DNA of 64,000 nucleotides from UBA8437 sp963582065 (GTDB lineage: Bacteria; Planctomycetota; Planctomycetia; Planctomycetales; Planctomycetaceae). The position numbers and the translations under genes were made by a program. Shown here piece by piece: positions 37,140-46,019 of the stretch. The stretch spans positions 1-64,000 of the forward strand of contig CAUZRQ010000013.1 of NCBI GenBank assembly GCA_963582065.1, written 5' to 3'. The notes beneath the pieces are model-generated. The model was not told where the DNA came from. It ran no database searches and was given only the letters and a program-made list of their open reading frames with translations. How positions within the stretch are numbered: position 1 is the first letter of the stretch; each line of letters begins with the position of its first letter.

Positions 37140-37895
37140 TCAGAACAACTCGGTGTTCTCTCGGAGGCATTGCAGCAGTTCGGTGACGTTCTCGAGCCGT
37201 CGGCCGGTTCGTTGGGACGACACCTGTTGGAGCCCGACCAGTTCGACCCTGGGCTCGATCTCGATTCCCAACTCCTCCAGCGACATCTCCTCGATCGGTT
37301 TTCCACGGGCCGCCAGGATGCCGGGCAACGAGGCGTAGCGGGGTTCGTTGAGTCGGAGGTCAGCGGTGATCACCGCCGGCCAGGTGACCGAAAGCGTCTC
37401 GATCCCGTAATCGGTTTCACGAGCCACTTCGGCGCCATGTTCGGAGTCGTCGATCCGCGAGGCGAACGTGGCCTGTGGCCAGCCCAACTGGGCGGCGAGG
37501 AACTGTCCGGTCTGGGCGGAATCGTCGTCGACGGCCTGCTTTCCCATCAGGACCAGGCGTGGTCCGAGCCGGCGGGCCAATTCGGCCAGGATGCCAGCGA
37601 CGTTCCACGGGTCGAGCGGTTCGGCGGCATCGACCCGGATTGCCCGGTCTGCCCCCATTGCCAACGCCGTTCGCAGTTCGTCCTCGTACGCCTCGCCCCC
37701 GATTCCCACCACGACCACCTCGACGTCGTCGCGTCGCTCGCGCAGTCGCAACGCTTCCTCGACGGCGATTGCGTCGAAGGGGTTGATCACGAACGAGAGG
37801 TGCGAGGTGTCGACGTCGAGTTCACCGGGAACGACGCGAATCACCCCGTCGGTGTCGGGGACCCGCTTGGTCGGAACCAGTACCAGGAAACTCAT
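37140..37895 (-). CDS. etfB: electron transfer flavoprotein subunit beta
   Basis: A 251-residue EtfB with the AMP-binding alpha/beta fold. Recognisable segments: VLVPTKRVPDTDGVIRV at the start, FVINPFDAIAVEEALRLRE, GADRAIRVD, PRLVLMGKQAVDDDSAQTGQFLAAQLGWPQATFA and VITADLRLNEPRYASLPGILAARGKPIEEM. The start overlaps the stop of the upstream FAD gene by 4 bp (ATGA), so dehydrogenase and Etf are translated in step. Confidence 0.95.
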   Translation of the reverse strand: MSFLVLVPTKRVPDTDGVIRVVPGELDVDTSHLSFVINPFDAIAVEEALRLRERRDDVEVVVVGIGGEAYEDELRTALAMGADRAIRVDAAEPLDPWNVAGILAELARRLGPRLVLMGKQAVDDDSAQTGQFLAAQLGWPQATFASRIDDSEHGAEVARETDYGIETLSVTWPAVITADLRLNEPRYASLPGILAARGKPIEEMSLEELGIEIEPRVELVGLQQVSSQRTGRRLENVTELLQCLRENTELF

Positions 37896-39187
37896 GCCGT
37901 CGGTCCGTCTCCACCTGTCTGCTCCACGACACTCCCATCCCCGTCCTCGATTCGCCCGTAGTACCCCGCGTGCATCTGGTAACAGGCTGCCTCGATGTCG
38001 GGGCGGTCCTGCAACTCGGGGTGTTCGAAGAACCGGTCGGCCTGGATTGCCTCGATGTCGTAGCCGGTGCGGCCGTCGAGCACCAGCTCTGCCATGATCA
38101 CACCGATTGCCGGGCTCTGCACGATTCCGTGTCCACAGAATCCCGAGCAGTGGAACAGGCCTTCGATGTCTGGTCGCCGGCCGCAGAACGGTTTGCCGTC
38201 GGGTGAAAAGGTCATGATGCCGCGGGTGATCGTCATTGGAGTGCGTTCATCGATCCAGGAGAATCGCCGCTTGGTGGCGTCGATCAGCAGGGCCACGTGC
38301 AGGTCGTCGGCACGCACCGTCAGTGACGACATGTCAAAGTCATCGGGAAGAGATGCCATGTCGTGCTGCACTGCGTCGGCACCGTACATGCCCACGATCA
38401 GGCCGCCGGATTCGGGTCGCGAGTAGATTCTCAGGTGGCGGTCTCGGATGGCCGGGCTGAGCCGATCGACGGGATGACCGTCGTCGGGGCGGGTGGTCAG
38501 GTAGACGTGTCCCAGGGCGGCGGTCTGCAGCGGGGTGTCGACCAGTCCGGCGACCAGGTACGACCATGGACCGGCGGCGTTGATCACCACGTCGGTCGAG
38601 ATGGTGCCGTGATCGGTGATGACACCACGGACACGGTTCTCGGTGATGTCGAGCCCGCGGACGGGACAGCCGGGATGGTAGACGACCCCGGATTCCCGGC
38701 CGAGTTTCAGGTAGGCCGCCACCAGTTCGGCCGGCTGCAGGTGGCCGTCGGTGGGGCAGTAGCAGGCATCGATCAGGTCGTCGGTCCGCATGTAGGGGAG
38801 CAGCTCCGAGACCTCGTCGACTGGCAGGTGGTCGATGTCGAAACCGATCCCGCGTCCCATCTCGACCAGGTCACGGATCTCGCCCGCCCGCTCGTCGGTC
38901 TGGGCCACTCGCAAGGAGCCGGTTTGTACGAAGATCTCGACGTCCGCCCGCTCTTCCAGTTCCGTGACGATCTCCACACCGTCCATCAACATCCGGGTGG
39001 CGGCGGGCGAACCACGGAGTTGGCCCAGCAGGCCGGCCGCGCGGCCGGTTGATCCGTTCCCCAATCGCTCGCGTTCGAGGACGGTCACCGACGTTCCACG
39101 CGACGCCAATTGCATCGCCGTGCTCAAGCCGGCGACGCCACCTCCGACAACGACAACGTCGCTGGTCTCCGGGAGGGCATCGGCCAT
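37892..39187 (-). CDS. FAD-dependent amine oxidoreductase (DAO family; dimethylglycine dehydrogenase-like)
   Basis: A 431-residue DAO-family flavoprotein, first gene of the operon. The dinucleotide motif is VVVVGGGVAGLSTAMQLASRG, the DMG/sarcosine dehydrogenase-type signature appears as GRAAGLLGQLRGSPAATRML, and the C-terminal FAD contact as EGLFHCSGFCGHGIVQSPAIG. As in the paralogue at the other end of the operon, the Trp-His of covalent flavinylation is replaced (Gly-Arg here) and no folate-binding GcvT domain follows. It shares about the same length and motif order with that paralogue, so one may take dimethylglycine and the other sarcosine. Confidence 0.87.
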   Translation of the reverse strand: MADALPETSDVVVVGGGVAGLSTAMQLASRGTSVTVLERERLGNGSTGRAAGLLGQLRGSPAATRMLMDGVEIVTELEERADVEIFVQTGSLRVAQTDERAGEIRDLVEMGRGIGFDIDHLPVDEVSELLPYMRTDDLIDACYCPTDGHLQPAELVAAYLKLGRESGVVYHPGCPVRGLDITENRVRGVITDHGTISTDVVINAAGPWSYLVAGLVDTPLQTAALGHVYLTTRPDDGHPVDRLSPAIRDRHLRIYSRPESGGLIVGMYGADAVQHDMASLPDDFDMSSLTVRADDLHVALLIDATKRRFSWIDERTPMTITRGIMTFSPDGKPFCGRRPDIEGLFHCSGFCGHGIVQSPAIGVIMAELVLDGRTGYDIEAIQADRFFEHPELQDRPDIEAACYQMHAGYYGRIEDGDGSVVEQTGGDGPTA

Positions 39188-39502
39188 GGGTTGATCTGGT
39201 CCTGGGCAGGTCGTGGTCTGACGTCAGTCGCCGTAGTCTAACGTGCCACCCTCCGCTGACGAAAGCGATGCGACCGCGGTCGATCTGGCTGCGAACCCGC
39301 CGACAGCGACCAACGCAAACCGCCCGGTTTACCCAGTATCTCATTTGGCTTCTTCCCGCGAGACCGAGTGGATGATCGGTTCATGTCGCGGCCCGGGTGG
39401 TGACGAATCAAGGGATGGGGCGGTCTGATCGGTGGATGTCGGACCGTGCCACTGTCGAGGTTGACTCGTCCACCGTTTCGACAAGTGGGAGCCAGTTTTC
39501 TG
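39188..39502. other. 315-bp divergent intergenic region upstream of the demethylase operon
   Basis: Lies between the operon start (minus strand) and the FHA gene (plus strand). A 10-bp perfect palindrome CTGACGTCAG sits at 39218-39227, 31 bp from the minus-strand ATG, where it could act as an operator. A TAGACT that could be a -10 on the minus strand (39240-39235) has no acceptable -35. For the FHA gene a TTGACT at 39461-39466 lacks a matching -10. No coding frame with support. Confidence 0.5.
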
Positions 39503-40195
39503 ATGAGACAACCGATTCAGATCGACCAGGGTTGTGCCGGCGGCCTGGAGATTCATCGTGGACGGACCGGTTACCGGTTTCGGCCGGTCATCGGGAACCG
39601 GCTGGTGTTGGGTTCGGCTCCCGAATGTGACCTGCGGCTGGGCGGTGCGGGGATGCCAGCGGTGCACAGCCAGGTGCATGTCGAGGGTGGCCGGGTGTGG
39701 ATCGAGGCGATTTCGCTCGACCCGCCGCTGGTGGTCAACGGAGAGCCGTGCCAGATGACCCAGCTGGTTGATGGCGACGTGATTGCGCTGGGTCCCTTCG
39801 CGTTCACCTGGCGGGCAGCCGAAGTTCCCGTCGCGGCTGAGTCTCCGGCTGAGGAGTTGTCGACGGACGAACTGGTGGAGCGGCTCGAGCGGGACATGGC
39901 GTTGGTGGCCGATCGGGACGAAACGACCAGGCGGGCCGTGGCGACGGTAGTCGAAGCGGCCCTCGAGACCCTCTATGGCGTCACACCCACTACGAATGAG
40001 GTCACTGCTGGTGGTGGCCTGGCGGAGAAGCTCGACGAGTTGGCCCGTCGGATCGAGGCTCATGAAACGGCTCACGCCGCTGCGGTCGAGAGTCTGCTGG
40101 ACACGCAGGAGCGGCTGGTGGCGCAGGTCGCGTCACTGGCGGCCCGGCTGCTCGACGAGCAGTCCGGTGGCGAGAGCCTGCGGGCCAGCGCCTAG
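39503..40195 (+). CDS. FHA domain protein with C-terminal coiled coil
   Basis: A 230-residue cytoplasmic protein. Residues about 25-105 form a forkhead-associated domain (NRLVLGSAPECDLRLGGAG, MPAVHSQVHVEGGRVWIEA, LVDGDVIALGPFAF), a phosphothreonine-binding fold; the usual Gly-Arg before the Ser/His core is Gly-Ser here. The rest is a charged helical region ending in a coiled coil (AEKLDELARRIEAHETAHAAAVE onward). ATG 39503 starts just before the domain; frames upstream lack similarity. It converges with cysE, the stops overlapping by 4 bp. Partner kinase unknown. Confidence 0.75.
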   Translation: MRQPIQIDQGCAGGLEIHRGRTGYRFRPVIGNRLVLGSAPECDLRLGGAGMPAVHSQVHVEGGRVWIEAISLDPPLVVNGEPCQMTQLVDGDVIALGPFAFTWRAAEVPVAAESPAEELSTDELVERLERDMALVADRDETTRRAVATVVEAALETLYGVTPTTNEVTAGGGLAEKLDELARRIEAHETAHAAAVESLLDTQERLVAQVASLAARLLDEQSGGESLRASA

Positions 40196-41133
40196 GTGTC
40201 GGCCTCGCGGAATTTCAGCTGGGGCTTTTCGATCGTCACCACCGTGTTGGGTGGGATGCTCTGAATCAGCGAGACGCTGGCCCCGATGACCGACCGGGCT
40301 CCGACGACCGTCTTACCACCCAGTACCGTCGCGTTGGCGTAGATCACCACGCCCTCCTCGATCGTCGGGTGCCTCTTCTGGCCGCGGACCAGTTGGCCGC
40401 TGTCGTCCTTGGGGAACGAGAGGGCACCGAGCGTGACGCCCTGGTAGAGCTTGACGTGCGAGGCGATCGCGGTCGTCTCGCCGATCACCACTCCGGTGCC
40501 GTGGTCGATGAAGAACGACGGCCCGATCGTGGCACCGGGATGGATGTCGATCCCGGTGCGATTGTGCGACCACTCGGCCATCATCCTGGGAATGAAGGGG
40601 ACATCGAGTCCGTAGAGCTCGTGGGCCAGCCGGTGGACGGTGATCGCCTGCAGACCGGGGTAGCAGAGGATGATCTCGTCGAGTCCTCGTGCGGCGGGGT
40701 CGCCGTCGTAGGCGGCCTGGACATCCGTGGCCAGCAGTTCCCGCAGCCGCGGCAATGATTCGAGCAATGCGATCGCTTTCTGCCGGGCCAGGTCATCGAA
40801 TGCGTCATTCGCGTCGTCAGGCTGGGGATCGCCGTTGTTGGCCAGGGCCTGCTCGTGTCTCAGGGCCCGGGCGATCTGCTGGGTGAGTGCGTCGTTGAGG
40901 CCTTCGAGCAGGTCGCCGACGTGGTAGCCGACGTTTCCGGCATGCAGTTTCTGCCGTCGCTGGTATCCGGGGTAGATCACCTCCATCAGGTCGTGGGTGA
41001 TCTCGATCACGGCGTCATTGTGAGGCAGCGGCGAGTGGCCGAGGTGATTGATCGTGCCGATCTGGCTGTAGGTCGCGACGACCTGTTCGGTCACGCGGGG
41101 CAACCGGTTCTTGCCGGGAGTTTCGGGAGCCAT
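40192..41133 (-). CDS. cysE: serine O-acetyltransferase (EpsC/CysE type)
   Basis: A 313-residue acetyltransferase making O-acetylserine for cysteine synthesis. The C-terminal hexapeptide beta-helix is clear: GIDIHPGATIGPSFFIDHGTGVVIGETT, HVKLYQGVTLGALSF, RHPTIEEGVVIYANATVLGG. The active-site pair D-H is in the FIDHGTG segment. The N-terminal helical domain is long, as in the EpsC-like subgroup (CYPGLQAITVHRLAHELY before the helix). A 311-bp leader with hairpins precedes it on the minus strand. Confidence 0.93.
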   Translation of the reverse strand: MAPETPGKNRLPRVTEQVVATYSQIGTINHLGHSPLPHNDAVIEITHDLMEVIYPGYQRRQKLHAGNVGYHVGDLLEGLNDALTQQIARALRHEQALANNGDPQPDDANDAFDDLARQKAIALLESLPRLRELLATDVQAAYDGDPAARGLDEIILCYPGLQAITVHRLAHELYGLDVPFIPRMMAEWSHNRTGIDIHPGATIGPSFFIDHGTGVVIGETTAIASHVKLYQGVTLGALSFPKDDSGQLVRGQKRHPTIEEGVVIYANATVLGGKTVVGARSVIGASVSLIQSIPPNTVVTIEKPQLKFREADT

Positions 41134-41444
41134 GGCGGAAGCCTTTGGTCATGGGCCTCCACCGGAGTGGTCGGCCCGTGAGAGCACTGAGTGAACTGCG
41201 ACGTGAGCGGGCACCGGCCCGGGTGGTGTCGCGAGATGTCCGAGCGTGGTCGACGGAGTGTTCCGTCGACCCTTCAACAGCCGCAGCTGATCGGCAGCAG
41301 CAGCGAGCAGAGCGAGGACTGTTGAACGACTCGTGACATCGCAGGTCACCCTGGGGGGGACGGACCATGGTGGGCAACGATCCAACGACCGCTGCCGACG
41401 GTGGCTCCTGATCACTTGATTCTAGGAGTCGCTCGAGAGGCCGG
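41134..41444. other. 311-bp gene-free leader upstream of cysE
   Basis: Lies between the stop of the giant cytochrome gene and the cysE start, both on the minus strand, so it contains the cytochrome 3' end and the cysE promoter/leader. It holds a perfect 10-bp hairpin (41248-41271) and an 8-bp inverted repeat TTCAACAG/CTGTTGAA spanning roughly 41273-41331 that would enclose a GC-rich loop. No coding frame with support and no match by eye to S-box, T-box or cysteine-related riboswitches. Confidence 0.5.
41248..41271. other. perfect 10-bp hairpin in the cysE leader
   Basis: Stem GGTCGACGGA (41248-41257) and TCCGTCGACC (41262-41271) around a GTGT loop. No mismatches. On the minus strand it is followed by neither a T-run nor a start codon nearby (cysE begins 115 bp further). 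It may be a Rho-independent-like terminator of the cytochrome gene or part of a regulatory leader. Confidence 0.5.
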
Positions 41445-44400
41445 TCAAGGGGCCGCCTTGGCGGGGACCTCGAGGCCGAGCTTGGCCGGGTGCTTCTTCT
41501 GGTTGAGCACCCAGCGACGGATAATCTGGTAGCCGGGATCCATCGGCTGGTAGCGCCGCCCGCCCTGGTGTCCGTCTTCCTTGCCGGTCTGGATGTTCAG
41601 CGGTTTTCTCAGCAGCTTGCTCTTCTCGATGTTCCCCAGGTCGACCCGGAACTGCAGCAGGCGGTAATTGGCCAGCAGCTTGTCGACGGGCAGGTAGCCG
41701 GCGTCGTCGGGTGGGTTGAGTGTCAACGGAGGGACTCGGCCGGGCACGCCGTGGCAGGCGAAGCAACTCCGCTGATCGCCCCTCAGCACCTTGTCCATTT
41801 CGGGTGTGACGTAGTCGCGGAAGAACTGGAAATCGGCGACGAACTCGGCATCGAGTTTCGGCTTGCCGTTCTTGTCGGCGGGTTGTTTGCGGGGCTTCTC
41901 GCCGTTGACCGCGGCGGTGAGTTCCTTGAGGAAGTTCTTGCGGTTGGTCGAGAGCACGTTGCGGGCGGTCTTGACCACGCTCTTGCGTTTCTCGAATTTC
42001 AGCATCGCCTCCAACGCGTTGAGCACCTCGGGATTGCGTCTCAGCGAAGTCGCCTGGGCCATGGTCACGGCGACAACGCGGGTCCTGGGATCGGCGGTGG
42101 CCTTGAGTTGGTCAAGGAACAACTGCAGTGCCCGCGTGCGGTGTGCCGCGTAGGGGTCGATCGGGGGCAGTTGCCCCTTCTTGACCTGGACTTCGGGCAG
42201 CTTGGTCTTGTGAGTCAGGATCCAGGTGACGCTGGGCAGCCAGAACTGCGCATCGAGCTTGTTCTGGAACGACTTGGGCAGAAAATCGATCGCCATGTCG
42301 ATGTGCAGGTCTGGGTTACGGCCCAAGGCGTCGCCGAGGCCGGTGGCCAGGTACCACTCGGCATTCATCTGGCGGCCCAGTTCCTCTCTCTTGGCCGCGT
42401 CGGAGTTCTTCTTGATCTCTTCGGCGGTGACGAACTTGGGGAACCTGGGAGCCAGGTAACCGAGGATCTCGTGTTGCTGGTCCTTGTTCTGGGGGATGAC
42501 CCATCGGACGCGTCCGAAGAGCTTCAGAACGGGGTCGGAGAGTTGCGGTCGGCGGGGCGGTTCGTTGGCCCCGCGACGGATCTGTCGCAGCAGGGGCTCG
42601 ACCAGTTCGGGGACCGCGACGAACTTGGCCGACCGCGGATCCGAGACGCTGCTGGCGGCCACGGCTCTCAACGCTTCGGGGCCTTCCAGCGAGTAGGTGA
42701 TCAGCTGCTGTTGCAGCGGTTGGTGCGGTACGTTGGCCGCTCCTTCGAGCCCGAGTCTCACCGGCAGCAGCGCTTCACCGGACCGGTCCTTGCTGAGCTT
42801 GGGGTCAACGATCTTGAGGTAGTTGAGCACGGCGTGTCCGAAGAGGTCACTCGAGCCGGGGGTGATGTAGCCCATTTGTCCGGGCCCGCCGTCGCCGCCG
42901 GAGGTGTTGTAGAAGGTGGCGGCCACTGCGACCAGTCGCCGCGACAACCGCCGGGCCACCGCGGGGTTGTTCTGGATCGCCTTTTCGAGCGTCTGCCGGA
43001 TTTCACCGAACAGCTTCTCGAGCTTGGCGTACTGGTGTTGCGAGCTGCCGTTGGCCTTGTGCCCGTTGGCGATGAACAGCGCGTGGGCCTGGTACCTCAT
43101 CCCGTTTTCGGCCAACTCGTTCGGTTCGGGCCGACTCAGCCTTTCGATCCAGGCCCTGTTCAGGGCGGTCCGGACCGGCGGGTTCCAGACCCACCAGTTC
43201 CAACTGGCCCGGGTGGCCCAGGCCCTGACGGCCGGGTGTGAGTCCTCGAGCATCATCGAGCTGATCAGCGAGGTCAGCTGGTCCCAGCCGATGGCGATCC
43301 CCGGCATCACGCCGTCGACCCGCATCACCAGGGCCCGTGCCAGCGAGGCGCGGGTGCGGTCGTCGGTTGACCCGGCGGCGGCCGCGACTTCCTTCCAGCC
43401 CCGGTTGTCGATCAGCAGTTGGCGAAGCCCCCAGGCGGCGGCCTCGCGGACCGCCTTGACCGGGTCTCCCAGTCCGTCGATCAGTGGTGCGACGCCCCGG
43501 TCGGCGGGTGCAGCGGCGAGTCCGATCATCGCCCAGTAGCGGACCAGCGGACTCTTGTGCCCGGCCAACTTCGACATCAGTGGCACCAGTGCGGGATTCT
43601 CGGTCGTCGACAACCGCCGCGCCCGCTCGATCGTTTCGGACAACATCTCGTTCTCGCCCGCCGCGAATTCCTCGGCCTTCGGCTCGACCGGCTTGACCGG
43701 GAACAGCCGCGAGAGAGCATGCAGGCTGTAGCTGGTCGAGACGAAACCGGTCTGCGACTTGCCTTTCCAGTAGCCGCTGGCGTGCTGCAGGCCCAGCAGG
43801 CCCTCGACTCCCTTCTTGACCGTTGGATCTTCGGGCGTGAAGCCGGCGGCCTGGAAGGCGATCAGCGCCAGGGCGGTCGGCGAGGGTTCGGGGCCGGTGT
43901 TGCCCTCGGCCTTCCAGGTCTTGCCCCCATCGGAGCTCTTCCCGGGGTTGAAGCCCCAGGTGCCGTTGGCGTTTTGAATCTGCCTGAGCCGTTCGAGGTC
44001 GGCAGTGACCTGCCTGTCGATCCGCTCGACCAGCTTGGCGGCTTCCTCGGCGGTCGTCCTGTGTCCCTTGTAGGGCACGCGGGAGGTGGCCTTGGGCTGG
44101 GTCGTCTCCTTCTCGGCGACCCTGGCGGCAGCGGCGGGGTAGTCGGCCGGGAAATACCTCTTGAGCAGTTCGACCCGGTGGGCCATGTCGTCGGAGTAGA
44201 CGGGCTTGACCCCCAGCACCTTGCGAGCCTTGTCCTCCAGGCCGCGGAAGTACTTCGGGTCTCCGGTGGCCTTCCAGGCTTCGAACAGGACTTCACCGGC
44301 GTAACTGAACACGACGCTCTTGCCGACGTTGGCCCCGGGCCCGGCGGCGTTGATGCCACCGGGATCGCCGGACTGGAGGATGAAGTTGGCGGCGCGGATG

Positions 44401-45863
44401 GCCTGTTTGCTCTGCAGGACCCGTGCCGCGCGGAAGCGTTCGATCGAGACCACCGAGTGGCCGGCGACGCGGGTGCCGGCGGGGCCGTCGCCGAGATCGA
44501 GTGGAGCCAGGCTGGTGTTGTTGGCCGCGTCGATCAGCTTGTTGGTCGGCCGCATCGACTGGTAGCAGATGTTGACCAGGTTGCGGAACAGCTGGATGTT
44601 GCGGATACGGTAGCCCTGGGTCAGCGGGATCGCCGGCCCCCACACGCCGCTCTGCGTGTGGCAGCTCATGCACTGTGTTCCCAGCAGATTGCCGGTGTCG
44701 CGGATTCGTCGCTCGACGCTGGCTCCCCTCGGCCGGTTGGCCAACCAGCTGTCGACCTGTCCGACGTGGTCGTAGAGTCCGTGGCGAACCGCCTGCCGGG
44801 GATCGCTGAACGGGGCGGGACGGACGACTCGCAGGTCGAGTTCGTAACCCGGCGAGTTGCTTTCGACTCTCAGGAAGTAGACCTGGCCGGGCTTCAACGT
44901 GCGGTTGATCGCGATCCGGTGCTGTTCCTTCTGCTGGTGGACTCGTTCGTTCGAGTTCTTCCCCTCGGTGTACTCGTTGTTCAGGGGCAGCAGGGTTCCC
45001 GGGGCGGCGGTGGCCTGGCCGACCGGAATCGCGTAGCAGCGGATTCTCGCGGCGGCCAACTGGTCGGGAATCGACAGGCAGGCGGTCAGCAGCCTCGGCT
45101 GGTCGCCGGGAAACTCGAGCCGAAACCAGTCATCACCGCTGCTGCCGACCCGGCTGTTGTCGTAGTACTCGATGTCGTCGGACCCGCCGACGACTCGCAG
45201 CGAGTAGTCCTCGGTAACCTTTTTCAACGCCAGCGGCTGAGCCTGTTCGGGGGTGTCGTTGGGTTCGGCCTCGATGAACAGCCGATCGCCGGCGGGCCGG
45301 GTGTCGATGTCGCGGATCTCGATGGTCACCCCGACGGTGTGATCGGCCGGCCATGCCACTTTCCGAGCCGCCGGCCGACTCAACGGCGCCTGCCCCGTCT
45401 CCCGCCAGCGGCCCCCCTCGAACAGGGTCACCGCGTTCTGTTCGGTCGAGACTTCCAGTCGGTAGGTTCCGGCGATCGGTGCGCGGTAGACGGTGAACAC
45501 GTCGGGATCGAGTGCGTGAAGGAGTTTCGACCAGTCGGGGGTGGGTTCGGTGTAGATTCCCTGCGCGTTCTTCTTGCGGCCGGGTTTCTTCGCGGGGTCT
45601 TGCGTGAGTTGTCGGGGGGTGTCGGGCTTGATGAGTCTCCAGGTGGCCTTGAGTCGGCCGTTGGCCGGCAGGGCCGAGGGCTTGTCGACTCGGACGCTGA
45701 TGGTGACGGTCTGGCCCGAGTCCAGGTGCACACCCTGGCCCAGCGTGCCGGGTACCCGCGCTGTTTGCTCGATGTCCTTGCCGTCGGCGGTGGTGGCCAG
45801 TGCGACGACGAGCGCGAGGGCGGCAATTGGAGGAGCCGGGGAGCGGGGGAATCGGGTGGACAT
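41445..45863 (-). CDS. giant secreted dihaem c-type cytochrome with terpenoid-toroid and HEAT-like regions
   Basis: A 1472-residue protein with a signal peptide (PIAALALVVALATTADG). After an N-terminal beta-rich part (to about residue 390) comes haem site 1, C398-xx-C401-H402 (CMSCHTQ), then an alpha/alpha-toroid region like prenyltransferase or squalene cyclase repeats (NGTWGFNPG, PTALALIAFQAAG, GLLGLQHASGYW). A long helical HEAT-like stretch follows, then haem site 2, C1367-xx-C1370-H1371 (CFACHGVPG) near the C-terminus, which resembles the planctomycete cytochrome domain. Function unknown; such proteins are thought to act in periplasmic electron transfer or polysaccharide breakdown. ATG 45863 precedes the signal peptide. 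Confidence 0.85.
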   Translation of the reverse strand: MSTRFPRSPAPPIAALALVVALATTADGKDIEQTARVPGTLGQGVHLDSGQTVTISVRVDKPSALPANGRLKATWRLIKPDTPRQLTQDPAKKPGRKKNAQGIYTEPTPDWSKLLHALDPDVFTVYRAPIAGTYRLEVSTEQNAVTLFEGGRWRETGQAPLSRPAARKVAWPADHTVGVTIEIRDIDTRPAGDRLFIEAEPNDTPEQAQPLALKKVTEDYSLRVVGGSDDIEYYDNSRVGSSGDDWFRLEFPGDQPRLLTACLSIPDQLAAARIRCYAIPVGQATAAPGTLLPLNNEYTEGKNSNERVHQQKEQHRIAINRTLKPGQVYFLRVESNSPGYELDLRVVRPAPFSDPRQAVRHGLYDHVGQVDSWLANRPRGASVERRIRDTGNLLGTQCMSCHTQSGVWGPAIPLTQGYRIRNIQLFRNLVNICYQSMRPTNKLIDAANNTSLAPLDLGDGPAGTRVAGHSVVSIERFRAARVLQSKQAIRAANFILQSGDPGGINAAGPGANVGKSVVFSYAGEVLFEAWKATGDPKYFRGLEDKARKVLGVKPVYSDDMAHRVELLKRYFPADYPAAAARVAEKETTQPKATSRVPYKGHRTTAEEAAKLVERIDRQVTADLERLRQIQNANGTWGFNPGKSSDGGKTWKAEGNTGPEPSPTALALIAFQAAGFTPEDPTVKKGVEGLLGLQHASGYWKGKSQTGFVSTSYSLHALSRLFPVKPVEPKAEEFAAGENEMLSETIERARRLSTTENPALVPLMSKLAGHKSPLVRYWAMIGLAAAPADRGVAPLIDGLGDPVKAVREAAAWGLRQLLIDNRGWKEVAAAAGSTDDRTRASLARALVMRVDGVMPGIAIGWDQLTSLISSMMLEDSHPAVRAWATRASWNWWVWNPPVRTALNRAWIERLSRPEPNELAENGMRYQAHALFIANGHKANGSSQHQYAKLEKLFGEIRQTLEKAIQNNPAVARRLSRRLVAVAATFYNTSGGDGGPGQMGYITPGSSDLFGHAVLNYLKIVDPKLSKDRSGEALLPVRLGLEGAANVPHQPLQQQLITYSLEGPEALRAVAASSVSDPRSAKFVAVPELVEPLLRQIRRGANEPPRRPQLSDPVLKLFGRVRWVIPQNKDQQHEILGYLAPRFPKFVTAEEIKKNSDAAKREELGRQMNAEWYLATGLGDALGRNPDLHIDMAIDFLPKSFQNKLDAQFWLPSVTWILTHKTKLPEVQVKKGQLPPIDPYAAHRTRALQLFLDQLKATADPRTRVVAVTMAQATSLRRNPEVLNALEAMLKFEKRKSVVKTARNVLSTNRKNFLKELTAAVNGEKPRKQPADKNGKPKLDAEFVADFQFFRDYVTPEMDKVLRGDQRSCFACHGVPGRVPPLTLNPPDDAGYLPVDKLLANYRLLQFRVDLGNIEKSKLLRKPLNIQTGKEDGHQGGRRYQPMDPGYQIIRRWVLNQKKHPAKLGLEVPAKAAP

Positions 45864-46019
45864 GGTGGCCCCGGGGGATCGGATTTGTCTGGAAGCGGTT
45901 CGCGAAGCTCTATTGTGTCTCGTGATGGGGAGCCAGTTCAAGGCGAGCCGAAACGGCAAATCAAAGCGGGGATCGATCGGCCGATTGCTACACTGGTGTG
46001 TTTTCCGAGCGAGGCTGCG

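Noticed and set aside
43419..46019. 2.6-kb upstream extension of the PQQ-propeller frame
   Set aside because: It is antisense to the dihaem cytochrome gene. The propeller protein has its own signal peptide and ribosome-binding site at 46011-46022.
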